From Schistosoma mansoni (Eukaryota; Platyhelminthes; Trematoda; Strigeidida; Schistosomatidae): DNA of 64,000 bases. Where the stretch lies: NCBI RefSeq assembly GCF_000237925.1, contig NW_017386033.1:124001-188000 (forward strand), given 5' to 3'. Positions 1-12,162 of the stretch are shown here, in pieces. The position numbers were made by a program, and so were the translations under genes. The notes beneath the pieces were generated by a model. The model made no database searches. It had not been told where the DNA came from and worked only from the letters and a program-made list of their open reading frames with translations. How positions within the stretch are numbered: the stretch's first letter is position 1; each line of letters starts with the position of its first letter.

Positions 1-875
1 ATTTCCAAATAGCGGTACACAATTGTAAATCTAGTATGAATAATACTAGTATGTATTTATTTTATTCAGTTGAGTTGAAATCAATGTTTACATAGTCGCA
101 TCATTTGGTTGGAATAGCACCCACTTTTTTCATACTTATAATTCATATCTGAACTGATTTACCTTCGCAACTCTAAATGGATGAGACAGAAAACGTTAAG
201 CCATGTAGAACAGACTCAAACCTTTACAAATTTAAGCATAATAAATATTAAATCAATAATTCTCATTTTTTACAAAACTTGTTTTTGATAGTTCAAGTTC
301 TGAATATGGAAAAGTGCTAGCACTTTGTTAGCTGAATTAGAAATATACAACCTGCATTTTCTAACAGTTATCTAAAAGCTATTGTTTCGGATTTTGGGGA
401 GCGGTTGTTAAGGCGCCTCTGTAACTTGTATATGGTTCTCATCTACGGGACACCAGTACGTTTTGCTTTTGATCTTACAAGACATTAACAGGTTCGAACC
501 TACCTCGGTTGGCGCTATGGTAGAATTTATGTCCCAATATTTCCAGTGAATACATTGGGATTACAAGCTGATCATTCTAGAGTTATCATGCATTCTTTTA
601 AACTCTTGAAACACAATGCAACTCTTTTGAGATTGTAATCACACCTCAGTGGTAACTGTCAGTATTACTGAAATGATGATTCTGCTGTTTTATTTGAAAC
701 AATATAAATATGTTTCTTGAATGATTACTTACCCACTTGAACATAACGATGCTGCCCTTTGGCATTCCATGTTACATGTAACCAACGTCTTGCTGTAAGC
801 TATTTGGCTGGTAAATCTGTTTAAGTGCACTTGATCAAGTATTAATTTCTCACAAGTATATATATATTGTCCCCA
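1..875. other. upstream AT-rich DNA, no gene seen
   Basis: I see no coding exon here. It holds the region 5' of the SMYD4-like gene, ending where the first family A repeat starts. A promoter or an untranslated first exon could lie here, but nothing in the sequence pins one down. Confidence 0.4.
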
Positions 876-1382
876 TATGCTTGGTACGACCGAGAGTGAG
901 GAGAATAAGCTCTCCCTCTCGGAATGCTCTCACATGCCCACGTGCAAACAACCACTGTCAGGGAAGTCCTACTCACTGCCTTCTCGTGGCGGGGGTGTTG
1001 TTTACAAAATTGAGAGGACGGGAAGCGAATGTCCGGTATTTTAACCGGGTTGGTGGGTATGGAAGATTTAATTAGAGGAGTTGGAAAACCCTGATTCCAA
1101 ACCAAAGGTGCACATTGGCTCCAGGATCCCAAGGAAACAAATGGCGTACGAACCTGTTGTTGGTCACCGGCTACCATGGGACTGCATCTCCTGACGTTGC
1201 TCCACTGCCTTATGGATTAGACCTCTAGGTCAAAGGTTCGAGGTGTGGTCGCCTAATAAAACCACCTGCTTTGGTTTGGGCACCCGGGCAGTATTCCAGC
1301 CCCCACACATATTGAATGATTTATGTGGTGCATATATAGTTGGTGCCTCTTTGTACCAATGTTTATATGTTCAAATAAATAT
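876..1382 (+). mobile_element. family A SINE-like repeat, copy 1
   Basis: This is an approximately 507-bp repeat with a GC-richer body, starting near TGGTACGACCGAGAGTGAGG and ending in an AAAT-type tail. It is almost identical to the copy at 5922-6430: I saw two base differences. It ends about 90 bp upstream of the splice acceptor of the first SMYD4-like coding exon, so it sits next to or in the leader region of that gene. An antisense open frame of about 100 codons crosses the body. The name family A is mine; I could not match it to a published element. Confidence 0.8.
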
Positions 1383-1480
1383 GTTCGTAAATAAGTAGTA
1401 TTAGACGAAAATTTCTACGATGCTATTTTACTTGTTTTTCAATGTCACCGAATAATAATATACTTTGTTTTGTAGACAAA

Positions 1481-4275
1481 ATGGTTACTCCAAATCCAAC
1501 AGACTTATATCGCTTTTGTGATCTTGTCATGGAGTCAGTCGTAAAGATGAGTCCACCATCATATGATTTACCTTGGCTCCCTGGGTTCGAAGAATGTAAA
1601 ACAGACTATGAACGCATCAAGAAGTTTATGTCAATGCCATTTCTTAGACAATTTAAAATCTCAAGTAATTAACCTTTATTTCACAAGCGGTTATGTAAGA
1701 ATTTCGTATGTTTGTAACTACCAAATATATTTCTGTCTTTCGGAAGATGATGGATGTTGATGATTTAGAATAAAAACATTGTCTTTTCCACAACTCTCAA
1801 CATTCATGAAAAATTTCAGAATTAAATCCAGGAACAGTTAGACCATCACGTGCTTGTTTCAAGCCCTTACACCTTTGATATATATGATGAAACAGAAAGT
1901 GATTTTCTACCAAATCTTGAACTACACGTTAAGTTTAGTGAATGATAAGTAGAATGTACACTCTTATTATCAGTTGCTCATATTGTAGTGTGTTATACAG
2001 TACTATTTTAATTTCGTAAAATCTCTTTTTAATTTGGACAAAGTAAAAACAACAAAGTGAACAGAATAGCTTAAATTTATACAATTTTTTAAAGAATTCT
2101 ATTAGCTACTTACAATTTTTGTTATTCGTGTAGCACATTTCAGTATGACTGAAAAATGTATAGGCCACAATATCTCTCTCAGTTAAGACTTACGTGACTT
2201 AAATATAACATGTTATACATAACGGATAGTTGTGGTATTTAAATCATTTGAACAGTGTCTTTGTAGCTGAAATAACAGTGAGATAGCTGCAAGCTGTTAA
2301 AGACACAAGTTTTAACCAGTCACATTGCAAGTATCTAGTTATGACGAACAGTAGAACTTATTTATTTATTTGAACACTTGAATATTGGTACAAAGGGGCA
2401 CCAGATACATATGCGCCACACAAATCTCATTCGATTTGTGTGAGGGCTGTGATACTGCCCAAATGCCCAAACTGAAGCGGGTGATTTTCTTAGGGGGCCA
2501 CACCCGGAGCCTTTGACCTAAAGGTCTAATCCACAAGGCAATAGAGCATCGTGAAGAGATGCAGTCCCACGGTAGAACAGCAGTCAATTAGTTGGTTAAA
2601 CCATATCAACCAAGACCGGGCTATCGAGTGACACTAGATACTAATAGATTTCATAAACTATGGATCCTAATTCCGTTTTAGATAATATAGAGTATTGTTT
2701 TTGAATTTTAGCAAAGTATGGTTCGCAACCAATGAACTTTATAAAGGTCGCTTAACGTGTATTACTTGAAAAAAAGTGATCGTAGAAACATCAACCCCTC
2801 TCATTCTCAGCTTGTAATCGATTTCCGCTCAACCATTGTGTGTCTTTATTCTCCAACGTATTTACTCATGACATTCGTGTTTATTCCCTCCCATTTTTTT
2901 CAAAGGGTGATTTTAGTTAGTGTTTCAGAACTTGCTTTAATATTAGTTTTATTCGTTCTACCAGACTGTTGTCATCAACAGATTGGTTTTGTCTGGGAAA
3001 CTATTCTAAATCAAAAGGTAATGGTAACGTAATAAATATAAGAACAGCTTCCTGATATTATTTTGGGACATGCATGACCGAGCTATACATTATAGGGAGT
3101 TGCTGTTCGCTCTCTAGTTCCAGTACCAATTAACCCCTCTAGATTGCCCATATATGACCAATGATTGGTTAGCCAGTGACTCACTGACTGATACAACAGC
3201 CGAGATCAGTATTTTACGTCTGTTGCTTCAGGATGTAGTTTCCCATGTTCTCTTTCCCGATAACCAGCATAGAACTTTTTATTTAGACCTTAGATCAGGA
3301 GCTAAACTTAATATAAAAGATCCAATATTGAACAAGACAGCTATTCAATGTTCCCTTGTTTATTGGGATCTTTTGGTTAGTATCAGTCCATGATAATTAT
3401 CTTTAAGCTATATCATTGTTAACAAGAGTTTAAATGATCCTTTTATTGTTATTTAAAACTTCAGCTTAGTCAGTCTTCGTTAGCGTATGTCTTTCCTGTA
3501 CCGTTTGCTTAGATATAGACGTCTTGCCACATGTCTCGTTCCATTCGGGTCCAAAATAAGACAATACGCATTCTGCACTTAACTGCTAGCCGAAATTCAT
3601 CTATTCTATATTTTAAAATCACTTAGCAGCCTTAAAATAATATCGCTCTATTGTAGAATTACTTATTTTTCCTGTTAGTCTCTGGCCAATCACCAGCTGC
3701 GAAAAATGATTCCATCGCTAAACAAAAACGTGAACATGGAAATGAAGCATGGCGTACTAATAATCTATCTTTAGCTCTTCGTTACTACACTGAAGCGATT
3801 TTCTTTGCCGCCAGTCCTGAAGAGAAAGCTCTAGGCTATGGTAATCGGTCATGTGTATTAAGTCGTATCGGTGTTCATGAAGCAGTATTACAAGATATTG
3901 ATCTGGCTATTAAAGTAAGTTTAAATTCAACTAAACTTATGAACCCAATAAAAAGTAAGGTTTTTTAAGTAACTGGTTTAAATTCCTATTCAAATATAAA
4001 AAGAACCTACTGCATATTTGTATACACTCATTTTTTTCTAATTACTGTGAAATTGAGATTATCCAGCTTTTACATTCATCATCTATTATATTCAGATTGT
4101 GATTGGTTATGTGCACTGTTAACTAAAAATGATGCACTATTACCGAGTCGTACATAAGTGAACACTTTAGTAGGTAACCGGAAATATGTATTGTACTTAG
4201 TTCTGTAGAAAGAAAGTATTCTTATATTTTGTCACTATGTACCTGCTTGTCACTTTATTAAGGGGATTTACTTTA

Positions 4276-4332
<57 letters not shown>

Positions 4333-7300
4333 TCAATGAAGGCTTTTAGCTTCTAGCTTCTTTAGTCGGATTGACATACCTGTCCAACGCTACACGTTCA
4401 ACCGTAACACCACTTTCTTGGAGGTTAGTCGTTGTTGAATGCTGCTTATAATATTTAGTCACTTAGTGGCAACTAATTTCATGTCTAAGTTATCCTTCGT
4501 GCTTTTATTGAGTTTTGTTAATCATTTGTTCCGTGTTCACTTCTCTAAGTAACCAGATTTCGTGATGCATTATTATCAAAGTTAAGGTAGGAAGCTTTAG
4601 ACCTAAATTCAAGACCTAGATTTTATAATACGAATCTTCTAATTTAGTTTAACGCAGCTTTCCCAGTTTGCCTCACAGACTTATCTGTCAGACAACCGTT
4701 AGAGATCGAGACGTATTAGATAGTTGCTTCGTCTAATTATGAGACTACCCAGCTGTAAGCATCCACAACAATATCGGAGATCAAACTCAGGACTTTCATA
4801 TCTCGTGGCAAATGCTTAACCTTTAGAACATCAACTGAAATGATGTTTATAAATAACCTTGCAGTTCTCATTGTAATTAACACTAGTAATAGTTGCTAAT
4901 AAGTTCTTTCATTATTCGCTCTTTCCTGATTTGCCCTTAAATGTTTCTGACCCCGACCAAAGATAACATCATTTTAAGTCAAGTTCGAACCGTGATTTTA
5001 ATAATCGGGTGTTCAGTTCATAAAATAATTCAGTATGGTTGTGTTACAGTTTGTAATTCAGATACATAAAGTCAGTTCTCAGGAAACATTAGACCCATGT
5101 TACACGGCACTTGTGAGCTATGTCCCTTTTTGCAGAAGTATACGTGAAGTAGGTTCTGATGACTGTTGAAGCACTAGTTTCTCTAATTCTGCAAATTTGT
5201 GAAACCCTGTAGAAACATTTCAGTAAATTGAATCCAAGCATCCTTCACCATCTTACTATGTTCAACCAACGTAGATTAACTGATAACGCTGAAATGTTTT
5301 TTCATAGTTTCCAAGTTACAGAAGAAAAATACATATAGCGTTTACACTTCACTTTGCCGACTAACTTTTTTTCGAATACAGGTATATTGTAAATTCCAAT
5401 CAACAAATAAAATGTTCGTGGTACTAAATTTTAAAGTTAATGAATATGCAAATAAACATAACTACTTCCCTAAGTATACAGTCTTTAGCAAACTATTATT
5501 ATTATTATTATTATTAGCTTTATTCAATATTATATTTTTGGTACAATATAGAGTTCTTAGCACAAAGTATTCCAACAAGTTTCTGTTTCTCGCTTCTTGG
5601 TGGATCTTGACGATAAATATTGGGTGGTCACCAGTTAAAAGTCCAGTCAATCGACATCTAAATAACGTACATTCTCTTCTCTGCATATTGCCAGCAACCA
5701 CGATATCTCTGATTAGGTTTTTATTAACTTACACAACGAAAGGTTGTACAATTTTCAGAAAGGCACCTGATTAGGTTACGCGATTAATGGACATAATGAT
5801 GTAATGAAGCAAAAAAAGTTAGATAACTTATTGAAATATCTAGATGGCAGGAAAAGGTGGCCCAGATGTTCAAGCAGGCCGCATTGTGTGCGAAACATTT
5901 CAATTTAATATTAGCCTATTCATGCCCTGGTACGACCGAGAGTGAGGAGAATAAGCTCTCCCTCTCGGAATGCTCTCACATGCCCACGTGCAAACAACCA
6001 CTGTCAGGGAAGTCCTACTCACTGCCTTCTCGTGGCGGGGGTGTTGTTTACAAAATTGAGAGGACGGGAAGCGAATGTCCGGTATTTTAACCGGGTTGGT
6101 GGGTATGGAAGATTTAATTAGAGGAGTTGGAAAACCCTGATTCCAAACCAAAGGTGCACATTGGCTCCAGGATCCCAAGGAAACAAATGGCGTACGAACC
6201 TGTTGTTGGTCACCGGCTACCATGGGACTGCATCTCCTGACGTTGCTCCACTGCCTTATGGATTAGACCTCTAGGTCAAAGGTTCGAGATGTGGTCGCCT
6301 AATAAAACCACCTGCTTTGGTTTGGGCACCCGGGCAGTATTCCAGCCCCCACACATATTGAATGATTTATGTGGTGCATATATAGTTGGTGCCTCTTTGT
6401 ACCAATGTTTATATGTTTAAATAAATAAATGATATATGTCAGCATATATGTTCATGCAATTGGAGTCTAGCGACTTAAACACTAAATTCTCGATGTCTAA
6501 ATCTTAATTTAGAATCTCATAATTCTAATTTTGACTTAGGCTAGTTAGTCTAGTTGTAATATTAATATGCATTGTGTTTCTATACTTCTAGCTTTTACAA
6601 GATTGCAATTCGTAAGTTGTTGAAATTCTATGGTTGGTTCTTCATTTCTGTGGAGTTGTTTAATTCGTTTCACTCCTTTATTCTGGCTTTATTACAATTT
6701 AACCTCTTTTACTTAAATTCTCCTTTTACTATAAGAAAATAAAGTTTGTGGTGTGCGAAAATAGGTGACGCGTGTCTTAGCTATCACAAATATTTGTGTT
6801 TTAAATCTGATGAGTTAATAAGTTTCCACACTTTCCTACTCTCAACATTGTTATTTCATTTTCACCCCTACGACCATTTACGACCCATCGCACATTTTTG
6901 TATCGCCTTATTAGAAAGCCTGCATCTACTGATGCAATTCAAACCAAAAGTTAGTGACTTCATGAATAGTAGACTATATGCTACTCCATACACTTTTCAA
7001 CAGGCTGTATATGATGAATGTTGACAAAAACTACTCGAGCTTTTTGTATCCATATTGAGATTCACCCCGCTACCTTCTCGTTCAAGTTGATAAGACTCCT
7101 AAGATAAGTGAAATGGTTAACTCTTTCAGTTAATTCGCTCTCTACAACTTAGTTGGAAAATAATCGTAAACTAAAACAAATCATATTAGTGATTTATTAA
7201 GTCATATATTCGAGATACAAACAGATTGCTACGTTAAGTTAAACTTGAATAATTCAAAAAGAAACAGTTTCATATAAATATATCAGTTTTACTGGTAGAT

Positions 7301-10300
7301 AGAACTAATAATCTAAGATAAGAATGTTTATACATTGTGATCAAATCAATCGATAAACATCATCACAGTATTGATTTGCTTAATCGTTTAAATCATGAGA
7401 TTTATTTATTGAAAAATCTTGGATTCAGTGATAACTTTTTCTATTCCCTCTTTTTTCAGTCTATCCCTTCATTTCTATTCACATATTTTAGTGAAATACA
7501 TATTTGTTTTAATGATTAGATCTACAGAACTTTTATGTGTTGTCACAGTAAAAAAAATACAGAGTGATCATGTTAAACTTTGTAATCACTTGTTATTCAT
7601 GTTGTCAATTCCATGTGTGCTTCAATATGATTACACTGTTAACATTGTTATAATTCATTGTTTTGTTCTTTTTTCACTAGAGAGTCAGTCAGTCACTAGT
7701 GTGTGATAATTAAAATTCAATAAAAAAAATTACTTCATCACTTTCGTTCAACTAAAAGGTTGATACTGTTTAAATTAAACTATAGTTTTTCATAAGTATC
7801 ATAACTGTTATAATTGATTTGTTAGTAATATCTCTCTCCATTTTATTTGAGTCATTCTCTTGGTTTCATCATCAATCAATGATTTTACTTTTTAAGACTT
7901 GTCATATATTTTTAATTGCCGTTTATTTTTACTATGTTTTCTTTGTAAAAGTATAATTTCCCTAAAGATCGTCGTCCACGTCTATTTATACGTCGTTCAC
8001 AAAGTCTTATTTCGCTGAAACGCTTTAAAGAGGCATTAATTGAATTCAATAACTGTATGGAATATATGAAATCTGAAAATTTAACTATTCCAAACAATTT
8101 AAATGAAGCGATACAAAAGGGAATAAAAGACTGTTCAACTATGAAAGATGAATTATTGATTGATGATTCAGTTATACCATACTTTGTACATGAGGCGAAA
8201 TCGTTAATAATGAAGCATGGAAACACTCAAAAGATTATTATAAAGAATTGTAATAATTCTAATAATGGCAGTAATATTACAGACCATAATTTACATCCAA
8301 GCATTCTTCGCTCTCTTTATTTACAAGATCCACCAGCAGTGAGGTTAAATTATAATGATGAATTTGGTTGGCATATTGTAGCGACAAAAAATATTCAGCC
8401 AGGTCTGTATACTATATTATTTTTAAATCTGGCATATAATTCATCTGTTCCAGTTGTCACACCACATTAACATAGCTAGGTAAAATCATCGAAATAAATC
8501 TTAGTGCAGTAGAAGTATTAACAGTATCAGCAGTAGCAGAAAAGATTAAGCATAGAAAAAAAAGAGGTAGTTTAAGAAGATTTCTGGACTCAAGGTTTAA
8601 GAGTAACTAAAGAGTCAATACATCCATTCCATTGTGAATGTTTTTAAGCTATTTCACCCAGCGTCTCCAACTACTTGTTACGATAATTGCATAGGCTCCA
8701 ACAGTATAGTTTTCATATATCAACACCGCTCATTTCCATAGTCCGTGGACTGATGTTGCATTTCCGTTTCGCCTCTCCTAGCTTTCTTCTGGTCCGCAGT
8801 AGACAACATCTGTCGAGATAGGCAGTGGTTGGACGTAAGTAGTGATCCGTTAATAATAATCATGTGCTTAATAGTAACTAACTTCAAGATGCGACTCCTA
8901 TAGTTCTAGTGAAAGGTCTAGCTCAGCTATAAAAATAATGGCATTGTTGTCATTCTAATAACAAGAATTCAAAAGTTTTAAGCAGCGTTTTCTATGGTCG
9001 AATTGCTACGTTTTTGATTGTTGTCTTCCTATGTGTTCAAATAGCACTTATTTGAACCCGAGTAATATTTACACAAACTTACATTTCATCGTTGTTTATA
9101 TCAATCTAGGTTATCGAAAAAATCTATTGGTTTGAAATAGCCATCATTATAGCTAAAAATAATTTGCTATAGTTTACCTGAATCATCACTATTATTTCAC
9201 TGCGTAGCAGCCAATATTGATCTATGATACTCGTTTTATCAGTGATCTATTCACTGACAGAACTGTAGTTGCTATGATTGGAGGGATAGATTTCTAGGAG
9301 ACTTAGATTTTTGAATTCTTCACATTTACTAGTAATTTATACGTTCAAGTACTTAAGTAATGAGCGTAAATTTATTTACTCAGCTTTAAACCGCACGTTT
9401 TCTGTAAGAGGGCTAATAATAAGTTTTGGCCACTTGAACTAAAGTGGGGCTAGGTCCAAACTAGCAACCTCCTAGCTGAAAGTCGATTATAATAGCCCTT
9501 AGACTAAGAGTTCACAAATTATACCTTCAATCATGCTGAACTTCATTCTCCTGAAATCCAGAGCTGTTATCGAGTTTAGTTTTTAAGTTTTATGACAATG
9601 CACACGTTCTGGGCTGGCCAAGTAGTGAGTAGATTACTTATTTATGGATAATAAGCAGTAATATGGTCTGGCCGACGAATAACTTTCCAGGAGGTCGAAT
9701 TTCTGACATAAAGCTCCCGAGAAACGAACACTTAGGGAGAAAGCAATGTATCACCAAAATTAATTATTTCCTGCTAAATAATGTACAACATTTTGAACAT
9801 AAAAATCAATATGATCAGGAATTGTTTAGAACCTATGCGATTAGAGAATGTTGCAATGAGTTTAAAACATATCAAGTTCGATTTTTGTCCATATCAGCAA
9901 CCTAGTCAATTATTATCATTCCATTATTTTAATGCTCGTAAAAAAGTAAGTTCAGATTTATTATTATTATTCAATTGAATCTGTTAACAGATTGTTTCAA
10001 GTTCAACTTGACAGCTTGTTAACAATTCTTTTCTTTCAGGTGAACTTCTCATACTGGATAAACCATATTCTTGTAGACTTCATTACAGTAGATTACTACT
10101 CAATTGTTATCGTTGCTCTAAACGATGTATCAATCCTATACCTTGCCGTAGTTGTACTCAGGTGATCAATTGTTTGATTGTTTATTTTATATTATCGTAC
10201 TATTTTCTTGTCGGTTTTTCCACCAACATCATTTAGGGAAGAATCCAAAAGTTTATACTTTTATTGTGCCTCGAACTAATACGGAATGGCTGTTCTGTTC

Positions 10301-12116
10301 TAGTGTGAGACTCCCCAGCAATGGACATTATTTAGGCGTCTCATACTAATCTGATGTGTGCTACTTATACGGACAGATATAAGTAGTATTTACCAGGAAT
10401 TAGAAGTACAATTCTTACTGACCAGGGAGGAACATGAGGAGAAAGAAAGAAAAGCAAAATCAATCCTTGTAACAACAGGAAAGGAAGAACGACGGAGTTT
10501 GTAAGGGACAATTCAAGGAAAATGTGCAAATGGTGTATTCAATTTATTGTTTTCATATTTTATTATTATTTGTTTTTTGTTTCAGTATTATCGTAAGTAC
10601 GAAGTCTTTTTCATATGACAATGAATCTCGAACTCACAGTGAATAATATATTACTATCCATCCGCTCCATCTGAATCCGGTTCTCTATGTATTCGAACTT
10701 AGTGATATATATTGTGACATGTCTGCAGCTGGAATTCGATAATAACATTATTGTATCAGTTCAGAAAATCCGAACTTCCTATATCTGAAAGGCATCAAAT
10801 TGAAGTGATGAAACCCGTTTCTTAATCTACGTAGAGAAACTCAATAGTCAATGTTAGCTTGTAGTAACATGTACTAATAATTCATACTTGAATAAGAATT
10901 TTGTTTTCTGTTTTGATGTACTTTTTTTGAAGGTTGGCTTTTGTAGTGAATCATGTGAACAAGAAGCTTGGAATCCAGTATGGACTGATATTAACACATC
11001 ATTGCCGTTAGAGTCGACAACTGATTTATCTCTACCGTGCCATCGTTTTGAATGTGGACTTGTTGATCGACTGATTATAGAAGATTATGCTGGTTGGAAA
11101 AGATTACGTAGTAAATCGTTAAATGACTTAACAGTATCAATGAAGAAATTGAAGTCATTCATTGATAAATTATCTGATGATGATGTAATCGGTGGACCGA
11201 ATATTTCATGGCTTGCATTCGCTCTTTTAACTAAAACGGCTCCAAACATTTTGAATAGATTAATCAAGGTGAATTGATACATTGATATATTTTATTATGT
11301 TAATAATCAGGACTCGGGTTTTGTCCTATTTTTGAGTTTCCAGCTGGATATACCTTCTCAGTGTTGATGTTCACAATGAATTTCAAATTCAGCACATATC
11401 GCTTAAAACGCTAGCGCGTTATTTACTGACTTATTGAGCCCAGAAAACCAATAAATTATTTGGGTATAATGTTTATATCATAATTGGTATGGATTTGTAT
11501 TGTCCCATTTTTAATATTCAGGACTGAATTTGAACAGATGGACGTCAGACTTAGTTTTATTTAAATATTCTTTCCCACTAATTGTCGCAGTTCTATGAGA
11601 CATTCACATCATGAGTTAATATTCGACTGAACCAGTTTGAGGATTGTTCGTTATTAAACGGGGTATCAGATACGTATATCTTATAGCGGGTTGCATTTTA
11701 CACAAATATCGTACGACATTCAGGAGGGAGAATATATTTATACGTGTTTGAGTATACAAAAACAATTACCATTATAATTTTTCATAGTTTGGGTCACGAA
11801 ACCATCATAGCTACACCATCATTGAAAATCTCCAAGCAATAGTATTGGACTTCTCAGCAATGCTCATCCACAACCCAACATCCGGGACTCAAGCCTAGGA
11901 CCTTTGATTTCGCACGCAAACGCCTAAATTCCAAAACACTGAACCGGGATCTAATGATGTTAATGTCTAGTTTTAGTCAGTTCACTATATTGCTCAATAA
12001 GTTTTCCATTACCCGTGTTAAATAACTCACACCCGACATGAACGATATGGTCGTATAATACTTTTCGGTTTTCAATGGTGGTCTATCTAAGATCGGTTTG
12101 TGATCCCATTAAGTAT

Positions 12117-12162
<46 letters not shown>

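Larger units (their letters stand above)
3915..7951 (+). other. SMYD4-like intron 2
   Basis: A 4-kb intron with a strong GTAAGT donor and an AAAAG acceptor. It contains a TA dinucleotide run (4278-4329), an ATT run near 5492-5516 and a full family A repeat (5922-6430). I found no other exon that fits the phase. The open frames seen here are short and AT-driven. Confidence 0.7.

Noticed and set aside
484-510. Possible tRNA from GGTTCGAACC
   Set aside because: The palindromic B-box-like string has no matching A-box, acceptor stem or anticodon arm around it.
9663-9978. Frames of 65-80 codons ending near a GTAAGT site in SMYD4-like intron 3
   Set aside because: Phase does not fit between the neighbouring exons, and the translations look like random AT-rich sequence.
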